DNA of 64,000 bases from Thelonectria olida (GCA_020736575.1 JAGPYM010000022.1:434001-498000), one strand, 5' to 3'; shown: positions 32,935 to 45,052, counted from the first letter of the stretch. Translations and numbers: made by a program. Notes: generated from the sequence alone by a model not told the origin.

Positions 32935-35672
32935 CTCGGTCGATCAGGGCCGGCCTTCTGTCTGGTGTGGTATTATTGTTGTTGTTCTGGGCTGGGTAGG
33001 TTGGAGGCCTGATAAATCGAGGACTTATCAAATCCACTTATCAGGCGTCGCCCACACGATTTCACGGATTTCACGGGCCGCGTTTTGCGGGCGATAAGTG
33101 GTCACGTGGTCTTAGCGGATTACGACGCAATTGCGGGCACCGCCGATAAGCTATTCCAGGCGTTGGACAGTTAGAACTGATCGATTGAGGAACCCCCGCG
33201 GGACAAGAAAATGGAACACATAAGTGAAGCCCACTTCTTGTCTACCTTCGTAATGGTTAGGATTAAGTCATCTCCCCCACCGAGCTTTTCCTGCAAAAAC
33301 AGGGATGACGCTTGGCAAACAATTTGCAACTATGCACGTTTACCAGGAAAAGTGGCTCTAGGAGGCAATTATGGGTGAGATAACCAGGGTGGACTTGGCG
33401 CCCTTGTAATTTTCATTGTTACTTTCCCGCCTTCTCTTTCTCTGCATTTTCCATCGAAGAAAAACCAGCCAAGCGCGATATCACGGCGAGAAGAAGCAGG
33501 AAGAGTACAGGTATCGGCATCTCTTGGGGCAGCATATCGTTGCATGGCGGCACATGACACGGCTTTGATTGTAGCCGAGCATTGCTTGATCTCGCATGCC
33601 GTGTTTCGAGGCGCTTGGCGATGGCGATGGATCTCTGAATCTCGATGGGATGGAATGGGGCGGACCGCGACAGGCAGTTTGTTTTCTGAATAATTGCCGC
33701 CCATCACATTGGCCGGAAGAGGCACCCGTTACCCGTATCTAGGGTGTGGTGGGGCAGGAGGATATCTGCGACGTACAGAGTAGTACTGTACGTATGTAGA
33801 TCGGAGAATATTATTTATTAATAGATGATAGATATGTCCGCTTGACGTTCGATGCCTGCTTCTCTCCGAGTCGGGTCCGGACTTTGTTTCACGATCGGAG
33901 CTCTGGCCGCCTCCTATCTACTTATAGTACATACTACGTACGCGGTAAGAGATGGGAGGGCCCAAAGCGGCCTCGAAACGGCCAGGTAGGCGATGCCGAT
34001 TGGCTGGGGTGGCGGCTTGATAATGTACACGGTTAGTTGGATATGATAGGACCAACCAAGCTTCTGGTGAAGCTTGTTTCTCGCAAATCTCTGGTATATG
34101 GGCCCCTAGGTTAGCTGTTTGACGGCTTGAGATGTGTCCACCCGCGTCTCGACAGCACGAGAATAACTCGGAGCCAGCGGTCGTCGTTGCATGTGCCCGT
34201 CATCGGGTCGCGTTGATTATTAAAATATTACTATGTAGTGGAAATGCGATAGGAGTCTGGTCGCTTACGTCTCCAGCCACAGATAGAAGTCTTGTCTTGT
34301 CATCAACTAGCTTAATTTAACATAAAATAGCAGATACAGTGTCCTACTCCGTCCTTGTCGATTGCGAGGAAAGACGACGGACGATGAGCCCGGGCCGAGG
34401 AGAAGGGAAAGAATCACAAGCAAAAACATACAAAACCCACTAGCCGTGCTTAGTACCATATACCTATGTTTCTATTCTCGCGGGCTTCTACGGAGCAGAC
34501 TATACGATTTATGCACGCTGCCTGAGTTTCGCCCGAGCGATGGAACAAGCAGTCTGTTTCACACCGTGGACCTGAGGGATCTTGGCGTTCTCCCGTCGAA
34601 ACAGATTGCCCAGTCATATCGGGCAGCAGCGAAGATAACCAAGATGATGCAACGCCATATCTCTCTCACGCCCCTGGCCCTTGTCCAATCGTTCGTGGGT
34701 ATATGCCCGTTTGCAGCTCTGCCAGACTTAGCACACAGCGACGATCTAGCCCGACTTGGGAAGGCGGCGACGATCCAGGAGCAGATCCAGGAGTTCCGAA
34801 AACACCTGCCTTCTATGGTACCGGCCTCTATCTGCATCACAGCGATGGGGCGTCCTTTAGCCATCTGAGACGGTTGACGTCCTCACTACGGCTTAGCGTA
34901 CGGACCCAGGTCATTTATTCGACAAGGGCCTAATTATGGCAGCCTCCTTGAGTCGTTCCGTGGGGGTTCTTTCTGGCTTGGCCCAACCAGCTACCAACCA
35001 CTCGCGCGCCTTGGACAGAGCCGCAACACCAGGGGCTGAATGAGTTGCAATGACGCGCACGCCTTCAAGACTCCAAAACTGGGGCGCCTCAACGCTTCGA
35101 CTTCGGAACCACCCCTGGGCTCCTCAAAGGGTCGGTGGGAGCCGACAGCGGGTCTGGTCTCCCTCGTGCTAACAATGGGCATCTGAAAATCGAAAAAATG
35201 CCAGACGCTCAGGTCCCTTCGGCAACACACCGAGCGGAACTCCCTCATACGGGCACCGCTTTTACCGAGCTCTCGCGGGCAAAGATTGGCGTTTCGTTTT
35301 GCACGGTGCAATACCCAGGGGGAAAGAGGCCCACCGAACTAAAACCTCTGCTGGCCTGGCCGTGTTGGATGCGATTCTATTCTCAGCAGCATGTGGCCGT
35401 CTGCGCGCAACCGAGGCGTTGCCAAAATGCCCATATATACATCCGGTCCAAGACCCTCAAGTGGTTTTCGGGCAAAAATCCTGGGAGCTGGAATCCCATT
35501 GTGCAAGTCGACTTTTCGTCCTTTTCCATTTTCCTTTTTCCTTGGTCCTTTTGGATTTTTCTGTTTTTCTTATTTCACTTTGCGTCTATCAACTCTTCAC
35601 TTCGATCCGGACGAACTAGCTTTCTGCGACAAGCATACACGGTGCCCCCTTCTCTGCATCTCGAAATCCGAT
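32935..35672. other. Gene-poor interval
   Basis: 2.7 kb. The first about 240 bp may be the 5' region of the recombinase element. ORFs at 33369-33725 (minus) and 34362-34868 (plus) have no recognisable domain and atypical composition; they are not called as genes. Confidence 0.45.
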
Positions 35673-35698
35673 AAAAAAAAAAAAAAAAAAAAAAAAAA
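35673..35698 (+). repeat. A26 homopolymer in the leader of the transporter gene
   Basis: Twenty-six consecutive A residues end 31 bp before the ATG at 35730; a CT-rich leader lies upstream. Confidence 0.9.
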
Positions 35699-35729
35699 CC
35701 AAACAGAAAAAGGTCACAGGCTGCCCGTC

Positions 35730-37161
35730 ATGGACAGAAGGGGCGAGAAATCGGCTTGGACCGACTCCGTCATGTCGATGCGCAAGAATTCGGCAGAATG
35801 GCAGCTATCGAGACCAAACTCACCCATCCTGGGTCGTCTGGATCTCAAGGTGGACCAGGGAAAGGGCAACGACCATGACGCAGATGCCTACAGCAGATCC
35901 ATCACACCGGCTGTCGAGAAGGGCGAGGATCCGTTCCGTGACGACCAAGAACACCACGACAGCCACGGCGGCGTCGATGTGTTCGATCCGAACCGGCCCA
36001 AGATGGCTTTGAAGCAGCGGCTACACCACTTCACATGGGCCTGGTACACGTTCCCCATGAGCACCGGCGGCCTGTCGCTGCTCATCTTCGCCCAGCCGCA
36101 CCAGTTCCCGGGGCTCAGGCAGGTCGGCATGGCCGTCTACATCATCAACATCCTGCTGTTCGTCGCCATCTGCTCCGCCATGCTGATGCGCTTCTTCTTC
36201 AACCCGGGGGACATGGCCAAGTCGCTCACCCACGAGCGCGAGGGCTTTTTCTTCCCGACCTTCTTCCTGTCCATTGCCACCCTCATCACTAGCACCCAGC
36301 GCTACGCCATCCCGGACAACGACTCGACGCTGGCGTGGGCCATTCAGGTGGCCTTTTGGGGGTACGTCGTCCTGACCCTCATGCTGGCCATCGGCCAGTA
36401 CAGCTACGTCTTTGCCGCCCACAGCTTCGGCCTGCAGACTATGATGCCGACGTGGATCCTTCCCATCTTCCCCATCATGCTCTCGGGCACCATCGCCTCC
36501 GTCATCGCCGACACGCAGCCCGAGATCGCGGCTGTCCCCATCATCGTAGCTGGCTTGACCTGCCAGGGTCTCGGGCTGTCCGTCGCCGTCCTCATGTACG
36601 CTCACATGGTCGGCCGCTTGATGTCGGCCGGCCTGCCCAACCGTGAGCACCGTCCCGGCCTGTTCATGAATGTTGGCCCCCCGTCGTTCACGGCTCTGGC
36701 CCTCATCGGCATGGCCAACGGGCTGCCCAACAAGCTCGACCCCGACCTGGACGGCGTCATCATCGATGCTGGCATCATCCGTACCATGGCGCTGATATCT
36801 GGTATCAGCTTCTGGGCCCTCGCGGCCTGGTGGTGGGGCATCGCCATCGTAGCAGTCCTCCAGTCGCCTCCTGTCTACTTCCATCTCGGCTGGTGGGCCA
36901 TGGTCTTCCCAATACTGGCTGGATTCTCGCCACCATCTCTATCGGAAACGCCATGGGTAGCGAGCCAGTCAAGTGGATGGGGACCGGTATGAGCATTGTA
37001 CTCGTCCTCACCTACTTCTATGTCCTCTACAGCCATGTCCGGGCCGTGATAGTACAAGATATCATGTACACCGGAAGGTAGGTCTTCTAATTTGTCCCTA
37101 ACAACTATTTCTGAACGATTGCTAACTTTCCGCAAGGGACGAGGACTTTAACGACCACTAA
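35730..37161 (+). CDS. TehA/Mae1-type dicarboxylate (malic acid) transporter, one-base frameshift
   Basis: Exon 1 (35730-37077) and exon 2 (37137-37161) with a 59-bp GT-AG intron encode a TDT-family transporter of about 457 residues: a hydrophilic N-terminus of about 90, then about ten helices. Landmarks are HHFTWAWYTFPMSTGGL, FFFPTFFLSIATLI, ILPIFPIMLSGTIAS, and GLFMNVGPPSFTALALIGMA, characteristic of C4-dicarboxylate/malic-acid and SLAC1-like carriers. At 36908-36910 (CCC) one base is lacking: before it the frame reads HLGWWAMVFP, and the continuation NTGWILATISIGNAM is in the next frame. Exon length needs exactly one more base. Either a sequencing error or a recent loss-of-function change at the last two helices. 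Confidence 0.85.
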
Positions 37162-37422
37162 TCCTGGTGAGGGGTGTGGGCTAGATGTGAAAATGACGGG
37201 CACCGTAGGATGTCGGCGAAGCTCTGTGATGGAACGGTGGGATAGAAAGAGGGAGTCATGTTAAACGAAACTGGTCATCGGGCTGGTCGCTACTCTCTTT
37301 AATATAAAATACCCCAGGATGCCGTTGTATTGAGTCTGCACCGTCCTGGGGATGAGCGAAGCTGTAGTTTCTTAGCTAAATAGAATTTAGTAAGAGTAGC
37401 TACTAGCTGTTTAAAAAGCCTA

Positions 37423-37489
37423 TTTATTGGTGACCTCACGCAGTCAAGAGGGACAGAGTGTGTATGGTTTGGCCGCAACGGGTCACCTG
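37423..37489 (-). repeat. Recombinase-element end repeat, copy 1
   Basis: A 67-bp block (TTATTGGTGACCTCACGCAG ... GGTTTGGCCGCAACGG) that recurs at 39479-39545 and 53440-53498. Here it lies just 3' of the recombinase C-terminal ORF, so it probably marks the 3' end of that element family. Confidence 0.7.
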
Positions 37490-37558
37490 CCGCTGCGGTC
37501 TTATACGTAAACGCGTTAGACCGTAGCGTCAGAGAGGGCTCAAATGACCCGGGCCAAA

Positions 37559-37858
37559 CTAGGATGGTGGAGGGGACGGTGGTGGAACCAGCAGAGACAG
37601 CGGAGCCGGCGAGCCTGTCTGGAACTGGTGGTTGAGCTTGTATAAGACTGACGCGTTCGTTGTGAAATACACCCTGAATGCCTCTGAGGTCCATCTCCCA
37701 AGCACCTGAATCTGGTCGTCGAGGATCCCACTATCGTGCGCATGTTGCGCCGCACCCTTCCGAAAACTGTGGCCTGAGTAACCGTCCATCTGTAGCCCAA
37801 GTGCTCTCAGCTTAGTAGAAAAGGTAGAACTCAACAACGTCAAGAAGCATCGAATCAT
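37559..37858 (-). pseudogene. Tyrosine recombinase (Crypton-like), C-terminal fragment
   Basis: The 99-codon minus ORF carries the catalytic end of a tyrosine recombinase: GYSGHSFRKGAAQHAHDSGI contains the H-x-x-R pair (HSFR), LGRWTSEAF the Trp position, and VYF the nucleophilic Tyr. The preceding catalytic Arg and the DNA-binding half are absent. A Pro-rich tail ends the ORF. Fungal Cryptons move by such enzymes without terminal inverted repeats. Confidence 0.7.
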
Positions 37859-37861
37859 TCA

Positions 37862-38262
37862 TTCTTTTACACTCCTTTCTTTTACACTCTTCTATCACTT
37901 GGACTCGAAGTGCGGCACCGACGCCGGCTGGGAAAGCTCGAAATGGACCCATCGGGTCTCGAGATCGTCGTCACGACTGTAATCCCCCCACCCTCTCCTC
38001 GCAGCGACCATCACACGGCCGAAACCGACTGCGAATGTTCAGGACAAAATGCGACCGTGCGGAAGCGTGACCGAAGCGGCAAAGAGGACGATGACGGAGC
38101 GCTCCTCAACAACAACTGGGGTTGGCGAAGCCGCAAATGGGGCGCGAGCGACGGACAGCCTGTCAGGTAACGCGGAACCGACGCTTCAGACGATGTTCGA
38201 GGTGCAAAAGGCTACACTCAAGGGACTGACGACCGTAAAGAGCGCGTTTATTGAGGTCTAGA
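37862..38262 (+). other. Possible TE-derived ORF fragments, unidentified
   Basis: Two overlapping plus frames (37910-38170 and 38049-38261) start after TTTTACACTC repeats reminiscent of the LINE minisatellite unit. The peptide end LQTMFEVQKATLKGLTTVKS has the feel of a LINE ORF1 helix, but there is no zinc knuckle. Identity is unknown. Confidence 0.25.
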
Positions 38263-39478
38263 CCCATGGCTTGTTTGGGTTGTTGGGGTACAGGATCTGG
38301 TCTTGCACGAGTGCTTTGTGCCACATCGGGTGCGTTTACAATACTCTGGCTCCTTAGAGCCTTTTCTTGTTGCCTCTCTAGAGGCCACAGGTATCCTGCT
38401 TAAGAGTTTATATGAGGCAAGGGCCACTGATGTGGCAAGGAACGCAAATAGGTTCCTGTCATACGGCCTTGGGGTGGACTAAAAGACCACCCCTTACCAA
38501 TCTTGGCACATTCCAGTTTTTGCATCTAGAATTAGATTGAGAGCCGCAGGGGTTACCAGACGCAGCAAACAGAGAGTCTACCAAATCCTACACTTCCCCT
38601 TCCCCTGGCATGTGGCGGCGGGTGCATCAAACGAAGCGGGTGGGGATAAATGCAGCAAGCATGTGAATGCGAAATGTCGATTTCACACCAGCAAGATGGT
38701 CTTGAATAAAATATCTGCTCGGATTTTTTTTTTTTTTAAGATTTTAAGATATTATTAATATCTATTAAATACATATAGAATGGCACCCAGGCAATCTGCT
38801 CCTTGGGTACACTGCGAGCTCAAAAAGTGACTGATCAGGCCCCGCTGTATCAGCGGGGCGAGCTAACAATACTTCAAGCGTCAACCTCTGTAGAGTACCG
38901 AATCGATCAGGCTGAGTTGTCGGCTCTGATGTTACATGAACGCATCCTATCAGTACAAAGTATTATGATGGCAAGCTTGACGGTGATGTTAGGTGGGTAC
39001 TTGTCGGAGACGAGGTTGCTCTTGTGCTGGTATTTTGGTCTTCCTGATCCATTGAGGTCAAGCCACAATATAATTTCTTTACAGTAGGTGCTCTTTTACA
39101 TAACAATCGTCAAATGATTGATTCCAATCTAAATTACTGGGAGGCCGAAGGACCAGAAATGGGCCAGAGATTCCCCGGATTGTTCGGGTGGGGCCCCAGA
39201 GCGAAACAAGGTCCTTAAACTGGGTTCACGCCAACGAATTTTTGGGCCACAGCAACTGGGTGCAAAATCCTTCTAAATTTTACGTTTTACAATACATACA
39301 TACATCACAAGATGCATTTGAAGCTCCCTACGAGACCATCTCTAATCTTATGGGGAGAGTCGAACGCTCGTTGCAATTCCCAGGGCAACTCTAAGCCAAT
39401 CAAGGCTACCTATGGGAAACTTCCCGAGAGAACGCATTCAGGCCCGGAGATCACTCGCCCAGGTCCAATCGATAAGCT
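38263..39478. other. Intergenic, no gene recognised
   Basis: 1.2 kb of short ORFs; a T-run with an AT-rich stretch at about 38725-38775. Confidence 0.45.
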
Positions 39479-39545
39479 TTTATTGGTGACCTCACGCAGT
39501 CAAGAGGGACAGAGTGTATGTGGTTTGGCCGTAACGGATCACCTG
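39479..39545 (-). repeat. Recombinase-element end repeat, copy 2
   Basis: Matches copy 1 nearly base for base, including the trailing GGATCACCTG, but has no recombinase coding sequence beside it. Confidence 0.7.
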
Positions 39546-39711
39546 TCATCGACATGACGGGGAGTCTCAAGACCAGCACGTTAGCTTTTCAAGCAGATTT
39601 CAAGACGAGCATGGTACGAGTGACCTACCAAAGCTTCGTCTAAATCTGTCTTGGAGCGGCGAGAGAGTAACTGCAAGGGTCACGGCTGAGAAACGGTCTT
39701 TTTCTACCCAG

Positions 39712-40383
39712 GTGACACGCGAGGATGCAGTGCAGGACAAGTTGAACAAGATCCGCCAAACGAGCCATGGGAGGCACAGGGACGAGTTAGGCTTATGGAC
39801 AGTGGCTTGTCGAACAATCTACCCAACCATATCCTCGCAAGGCCTGAAAGATGCGCAGACGTAATAGTTGCTTTTGACGCTTCGTCCGATGTTCAAACAG
39901 ACTCGGCCATCCGACGCATCCACAACTTTGCGGAAGACTGCCATATCAACTTGGAGGATACCACAAATTTGTTCGAGCGTCCTCCCCGAGTCGACCCCGT
40001 GTCTGAAGGAGCTAAATCTGATGAATCCAGGGTTCGGTCTCAATATATAAACCGTTATGCGAGCGTATTCCGGGGAACTCGACAGAATGGCCATAGCATT
40101 TACATCGTCTACTGTCCTCTGTTGCCCAATGTTGCCAATCCTTCTTTCAATCCTTCGGTAGGTACCCCTATTTTATTTATCGCTGAAACTAACAGTATCA
40201 TAGCAAGTCTCCTTCTCAACCTCCTATAACCTCGTGTGGACACAAGACCAAGTTCACGAGCTGTTCCAAACGGTGGAGTCTAACACGTCTGACTACGCTA
40301 TGCACATAGTCAGGCAGGTGTTGACAAAGGTTTATTTGGACAAAAAAGCCAAGAGAAACAAGCAAGCTGATTCCTCGCCATAA
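39712..40383 (+). pseudogene. cPLA2-like phospholipase, C-terminal fragment
   Basis: Two exons, 39712-40157 and 40204-40383, separated by a 46-bp intron, encode the C-terminal part of a cytosolic-phospholipase-A2-like (lysophospholipase catalytic) domain. LMDSGLSNNLPNHILARPER matches the motif that carries the catalytic Asp (D-S-G) in cPLA2, followed by DVIVAFDASSDVQ. A splice acceptor (TTTTTCTACCCAG) precedes the fragment, so upstream exons with the nucleophile Ser (GxSGG) once existed; the region upstream is instead occupied by recombinase-element repeat 2. The intact frame up to the stop suggests recent truncation. Confidence 0.65.
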
Positions 40384-40725
40384 ATTGATAGATATATGAA
40401 TGAATAAATGCTACCTATAGTAAAGTCTGACTTTAGCGGTTCATGTTACTGCTGGAGGTCGCTTCAGGGCAGCACTTGACAAATTTTCACATATAATATT
40501 CGCGAACAGCGGCACGTCTCGTCTTTTACTCCTGGCGAGGCTGCAACCCTGAAAGAGTGTCGGTATTCCAGATGGCCGTCGGAGAGTCCTCGGGCCCGTT
40601 AAGCCGCCCCAGCTTCAGGCCATGGGATGGCCGGACACATCGAACCCCTTCTTTGTAACATTCTAGGCATAGAACAAAGGTACCACACGATTCGCAACTA
40701 TACGAAGCACATCCAGTCGGGGCTG
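40384..40725. other. Convergent intergenic region
   Basis: 340 bp between the cPLA2-like remnant and the 3' end of the kinase-ankyrin gene; nothing recognised. Confidence 0.5.
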
Positions 40726-42975
40726 TCAGTAAACACCCATCACACTACCCTTCGTCGTTGTCGAATGGGACTGCACTTCGCCAACCCTTGGCCCGATCAT
40801 CACGAAATCGAATTTGCTTTTTTTCGCCCAAAGCAAGAGAAAGTCGGCAACTTGAGTATGCCCTTGGCACTTGGCCCACCAGAGAGGACTGCGTCCGAAG
40901 CGATCGTTGATACTCAGTTGAGCATTCCCCTTCCCCACCAGGAGCCGAACCGTCTCCAGATGGCCATTCCTCGCAGCAGCAGATAAAGCGGTGTTGTCCT
41001 GCCTATCTAAGTCATTTACAGAGAAGAGCTTTGCGGTGAGAAGTACCGCGGCAACGGCGGCATGCCCACCCCTTGCCGCGAGAAACAATGGCGTGTGGCT
41101 AAATGCGTCGTTCTTGCGTATCGTGGAGGCTCCCTCCCACCGCAAAAGCACTTTCACTGCCTCGAGGTTGCCTCTTGCCGAAGCTATATGAGGAGGAGTC
41201 AGACCGTCGCTTAAAGTCTTCCCAAACTGGGCCATGGTCTCTATTAGAAGCTCGAGAACTTCTATATGGGCGCCATCTATCGCCGACAGCCTCATCGAAA
41301 TCGCCAGACCAGCTAGACACAGGTATTAACAGCTTCACTACCTCTATGTGTCCATTCTTTACAGCCAGATCTATTGGTCTGTTGAAATTAGAGTCGTATG
41401 CTTCACCATCTGCTCCGCATTCAAGAAATCGTGCGACGGCCTCAGCATCGCCATTCTCTGCAGCCGAATGTATTGACGAATACTGATTGCCGCGAAGATG
41501 AACCTTAGTATTTGGAGAGAACTGGCTTTGGGTGCGATCTGTCATCTGCCCTTGGAAAACCGCGGTTGGTTGGTGAGTTGTTGGCCGCGCCGTGGACCCC
41601 TGCTCTGAGCCTTGAGAATCGATACGTATGGGTTCCGGTGAACCATACTTGGCGGTTGCAGCTTGGTCTTTTATGAGGGAGCGGGAGGAAGGCTGAATTG
41701 TTGACCACGATGCAGAGCCCGCGGTATCATCTTGCAAGCCGTTTGACATTGTGTCCGAGGAGTTGACATTCAAAGCAGAAGCCTCTACCGTTGATGCCTC
41801 GGGCACGGGGGTTGAAGCGATCCAGGAGCATGCCAAAGCGTCGACGGCAGTTGGGCGATGACGCGGCGAGCCACTCATAGTCAAGGCAATGAATTCCTTG
41901 CATTCGACGCTCAGCGAGTTGTCGTTGGGAAAGGGATCACCTATCATGACGTAGCGGTACAGGTCCATGGATGAGTCGAACGGCAGTCGACCGGTAGCAA
42001 TACGAAAGGCGATAGCCCCAACCGCCCAGATATCGACTGCAAGAGAATACGTTTTGCTCGCGATGAGATCCAGACCGGACATCACAAATATATTCTGAAG
42101 CTCCGGTGCGAGATACGGCCCAGTTCCGACTGTCGTGCGTAGAGCTGTGGACTCGTTTTGCTTGCTGCAGCCGAAGTCAGAAAGCTTCACCCACCAGTTT
42201 GGGCCTTTGTGTTGCACGAGAATGTTCTGAGATAAATCTTGTCAGATAATTCACCGTCAGGTATGATGCCAAGAACTCACCTTGGGCTTCAAGTCGCGAT
42301 GTGCAAAGTTGCTCTTATGCATGAATGCAACTCCCTGTAGGACCTGCTGCGTAATTGTCTTTGCCTGGGCCTCTGGGAGAGGATGTTGGAGATACGACTG
42401 TAGATCTCCCAAAGGGAGATACTCCATTGTGATGAACAGAGAGCCGAGGGTTCTATACCAGCCAAAGGAGGGGACAAAACAGTCCCGATACTTTAGTGGT
42501 TCGACATATGTTAATCGCTGGGTATAGAACGTGGTTCAAGGCATTCTTCTATCCATACCTGTGCGTGCGAGAATTTAACGATGGCTGAAATCTCCCGGGA
42601 CAAGAATTTAGCTTCAAGCGAAGACTTGTCGAAAGCTGTCTCTATTTCCTTTACAGCCCGAACCTTACCAGCGCTGGGACCGGAAGTGCATTCTTGAAGC
42701 CAGACATCGCCAAAGGAGCCCCGGCCCAGCCTGGCTTTAGGCTCCCATCTCTCCTTCTGAGGCCGCCGCCACCATCCCTTTGCGGGGTCAGAAATGTAGA
42801 TAACGTGGACGGTGCACCTGTTGTCGTCGATGCTGCTTTCAAGCTCCCAATCGCGTACCAGATCGGGCAGGGTGTCGTCGTCCATTGGGAGTGACTCGAG
42901 GGAGGCGACCTGAGCGTTGGCGTGATTTGGGACGAGACTCAAGTTCGGTGAGAGAAAGCAAGGTTGAAATTCCAC
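40726..42975 (-). CDS. Serine/threonine kinase with C-terminal ankyrin repeats, frameshifted in the ankyrin part
   Basis: Exons 42975-42559, 42490-42281 and 42226-41099 join in phase 0 (introns 68 and 54 bp). Kinase landmarks are all present: glycine loop LGRGSFGDV, VRAVKEIE (catalytic Lys), AHRDLKPKNIL (HRD Asp), SDFGCSK (DFG), YLAPEL, and DIWAVGAIAFRIATGRLPF. A Ser/Thr-rich linker leads to ankyrin repeats starting near residue 480. The main frame stops at 41099 (584 residues), but ankyrin sequence continues in the next frame from about 41320 to 40726 (HIEVLELLIETM, LHLAARGG-like repeats, VRLLVGKGNAQLS), so one indel near 41300-41330 splits the array. Kinase activity is probably preserved. 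Substrates unknown. Confidence 0.8.
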
Positions 42976-43154
42976 GTCAGGTCACGAGGAAAGATTCGTG
43001 TTTAGCCAATGAATGATGCGCATTTGGTCCTTGGTGGCGTTCGACGTGCATATTTCGCGCCGAATTGGTTATAGGATAATCACGAGATGCAAGTTTCTAT
43101 TAGTACCTAGTGTTAAAACTAGTGTATAATGGGAGAAATTGTTAAATTGGATCA

Positions 43155-43403
43155 TGTACAGAGCATTAGACCGGGGGTCACGTGGTGACGCCCGGGGTCG
43201 CGTCAGGGCCTGGGGATGGCCTGATGCGTTTAGGGGGAGATGAACACCCGATCGATGAGGGAGGGGACCTCCCGAGAGGCAACAGAGATAATACACGCAC
43301 ATCAAGACCATAAAAGTGCCGCGCTAGCTTTCCCACAACTAAGAGTCTCATACGCTATACTACGATCCGATTGAACACCTAACTGAGAACAACCATCAAG
43401 ACA
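43155..43403 (+). mobile_element. Possible LTR-like insertion upstream of the CHAT gene
   Basis: The segment starts TGTACAG and ends CAAGACA, contains a CACGTG palindrome in a GC-rich head, a CCATAAAAG TATA-like site and a CA-rich tail, all as in fungal LTRs. It ends where CHAT family resemblance begins. No matching 5-bp target duplication was found, so this stays tentative. Confidence 0.25.
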
Positions 43404-44386
43404 CTCAATCTGCCGATGATGGCTGCCGAGGATGCAAGGGCTTGGCTAGACAAGAAATGGACAGGCCGCAGATCAGAACGCGCACAGAAGAACAGAGAAT
43501 ACCTCGACTATCTGTCCTGCTGTGGAAGACGTGCGTCAAGCAGATTCTTGATGAAGTTTGCCACAGCCACGACACGGCCAACAGCCTGCCGAGGATATGG
43601 TGGATCGGGACGGGCCTTGCCAGCTCGATGCCTTTTCATGCCCCGGGAATACATTCTGCTGATTCAACGGAGAATGCGTTCAGTAGAGTTGTTTCGTCCT
43701 ATACTCCATCCATCAAGGCACTTGCGCATGCACAGCATCGAGCTAGGGCTGCAGAAAGTGTCAAAGGATCGGTGCTGATTGCTACCATGCCGATTACGCC
43801 AGGTAACTCTTTATGCCCTGACCTTCCAGGTGTTGAAGAAGAGAAGAACCAGCTGATGGGCGTGGTCAATGGCCATCTTCCCATACAATATCAGGAGTTG
43901 CCAAGCGTGGAGGATGTTGTTGGGAGCCTGCGAAACTGCTATATTGCGCACTTTGCCTGCCATGGATTTACAGACCATTTGGATCCTTCTAAGAGCGGAC
44001 TGATCTTGCAAAGTCGGGGTGAGCAGGACAGGTTAACTGTGCACACCGTATCGGAGTTGAGCCTTAGCAACGCACAGATAGCATACCTGTCAGCTTGCTC
44101 GACGGCGGAGAATGGGGCGGCACGGCTGTCGGACGAGGTGATGCATATAGTGAGCGGGTTTCAGATAGCTGGCTTTCCGCATGTAATTGGGTGTCTTTGG
44201 CCATCGATCGACCGGGTTTGTGTGGAAGTTGCAGGTCGATTTTATCGGTCGCTGCTCAGGGGAAAGACGACTTGTTGGGACGGCCGAGAGGTGGCTTTGG
44301 CACTCCGGGATGCTGTGATGGAAGTGCGGAAGACAGAGTTGAAGATGCCGCTGGCGTGGGCGCAGTTTGTTCACTTCGGTGCGTAG
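43404..44386 (+). pseudogene. CHAT-domain (caspase-like) protein, 5'-truncated and frameshifted
   Basis: The C-terminal CHAT domain is a caspase-like cysteine peptidase fold found with TPR or NLR modules in fungi. The frame from 43442 holds the core: WWIGTGLASSMPFHAPGIHS, ENAFSRVVSSYTPSIKAL, IAHFACHGF (catalytic His) and YLSACSTAENG (catalytic Cys), ending FVHFGA. The start of homology (DARAWLDKKWTGRRSERAQK, from 43416) is in another frame; a missing base near 43518 (TCCTGCTGTGG) separates the two. No TPR or NTPase region lies upstream. The 3' 288 bp are inside inverted-duplication arm B. Both catalytic residues survive, so a short active product cannot be excluded. Confidence 0.75.
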
Positions 44387-44466
44387 AATTCTAGCAGCAA
44401 ACTTGGACCGTGGCGAAGTTGCCATAAAAGAGATCACTAATATCATTTGCTATTTCTGCCTTCTTT

Positions 44467-44808
44467 ATGGCCGCACAACGATTGAGGAATATAAGGAACG
44501 GCAGCGGCACACTAGAGCCCGATAGCACGTCGCTACCATGCCACACCACGCCAACAGAACTATCAGCGACGCCCGCGCCGGTGGCCGTGTCCACGCCAGG
44601 TACTGCCTCGCAACACGTCAAACGTCGCGACGTCGGACTTAGCGAAGATTCGGTGTGGGTCACCTGGGAATCGCACAGGGTATTGTGGCTGCCGCCGGCG
44701 TACCGACCAAGACGGTCGGCCGTGACGGCGTCGACGGTGGCCATGGGGTGCCCATCCGGACGGGTTGTCGTCGTGAGAGTCTCGCCCGACCACGGTCTTC
44801 TCATGTAG
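44467..44808 (+). pseudogene. WD40-repeat C-terminal fragment (arm B)
   Basis: Identical to the arm A copy at 9897-10238. Here it lies 80 bp after the CHAT stop in the same orientation, which suggests that the ancestral locus had a CHAT gene followed by the end of a WD40-type NLR. Confidence 0.55.
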
Positions 44809-45052
44809 CTCGCCTTGCCTAGTATGCCTGAAGGAACGAAGTTCTGAAAGGTTCTTTGCCTTGAGGAACGAAAGGTTCTTTCTTCCGCGCCCTCTTCCGC
44901 GTCCACCTTGCTAAGCTCGGTCCATACGGACTTCTTGTCTTCGCTTGCTTACTAGGTGAGTAGACGCCTTCCGCTAAGTAGAGAAACCGGACTAACTGAG
45001 ACTTATTGCAGGGTCAACTGTGCCAACGACCGCAACTTCAAACTAATCAGAC

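Noticed and set aside
33369..34868. ORFs of 118 and 168 codons
   Set aside because: No domain, no splice-compatible extension, and composition unlike neighbouring genes.
36021..36884. 287-codon minus ORF inside the transporter gene
   Set aside because: Low-complexity antisense shadow (Gly/Asp/Arg/His-rich) of a GC-rich membrane protein gene.
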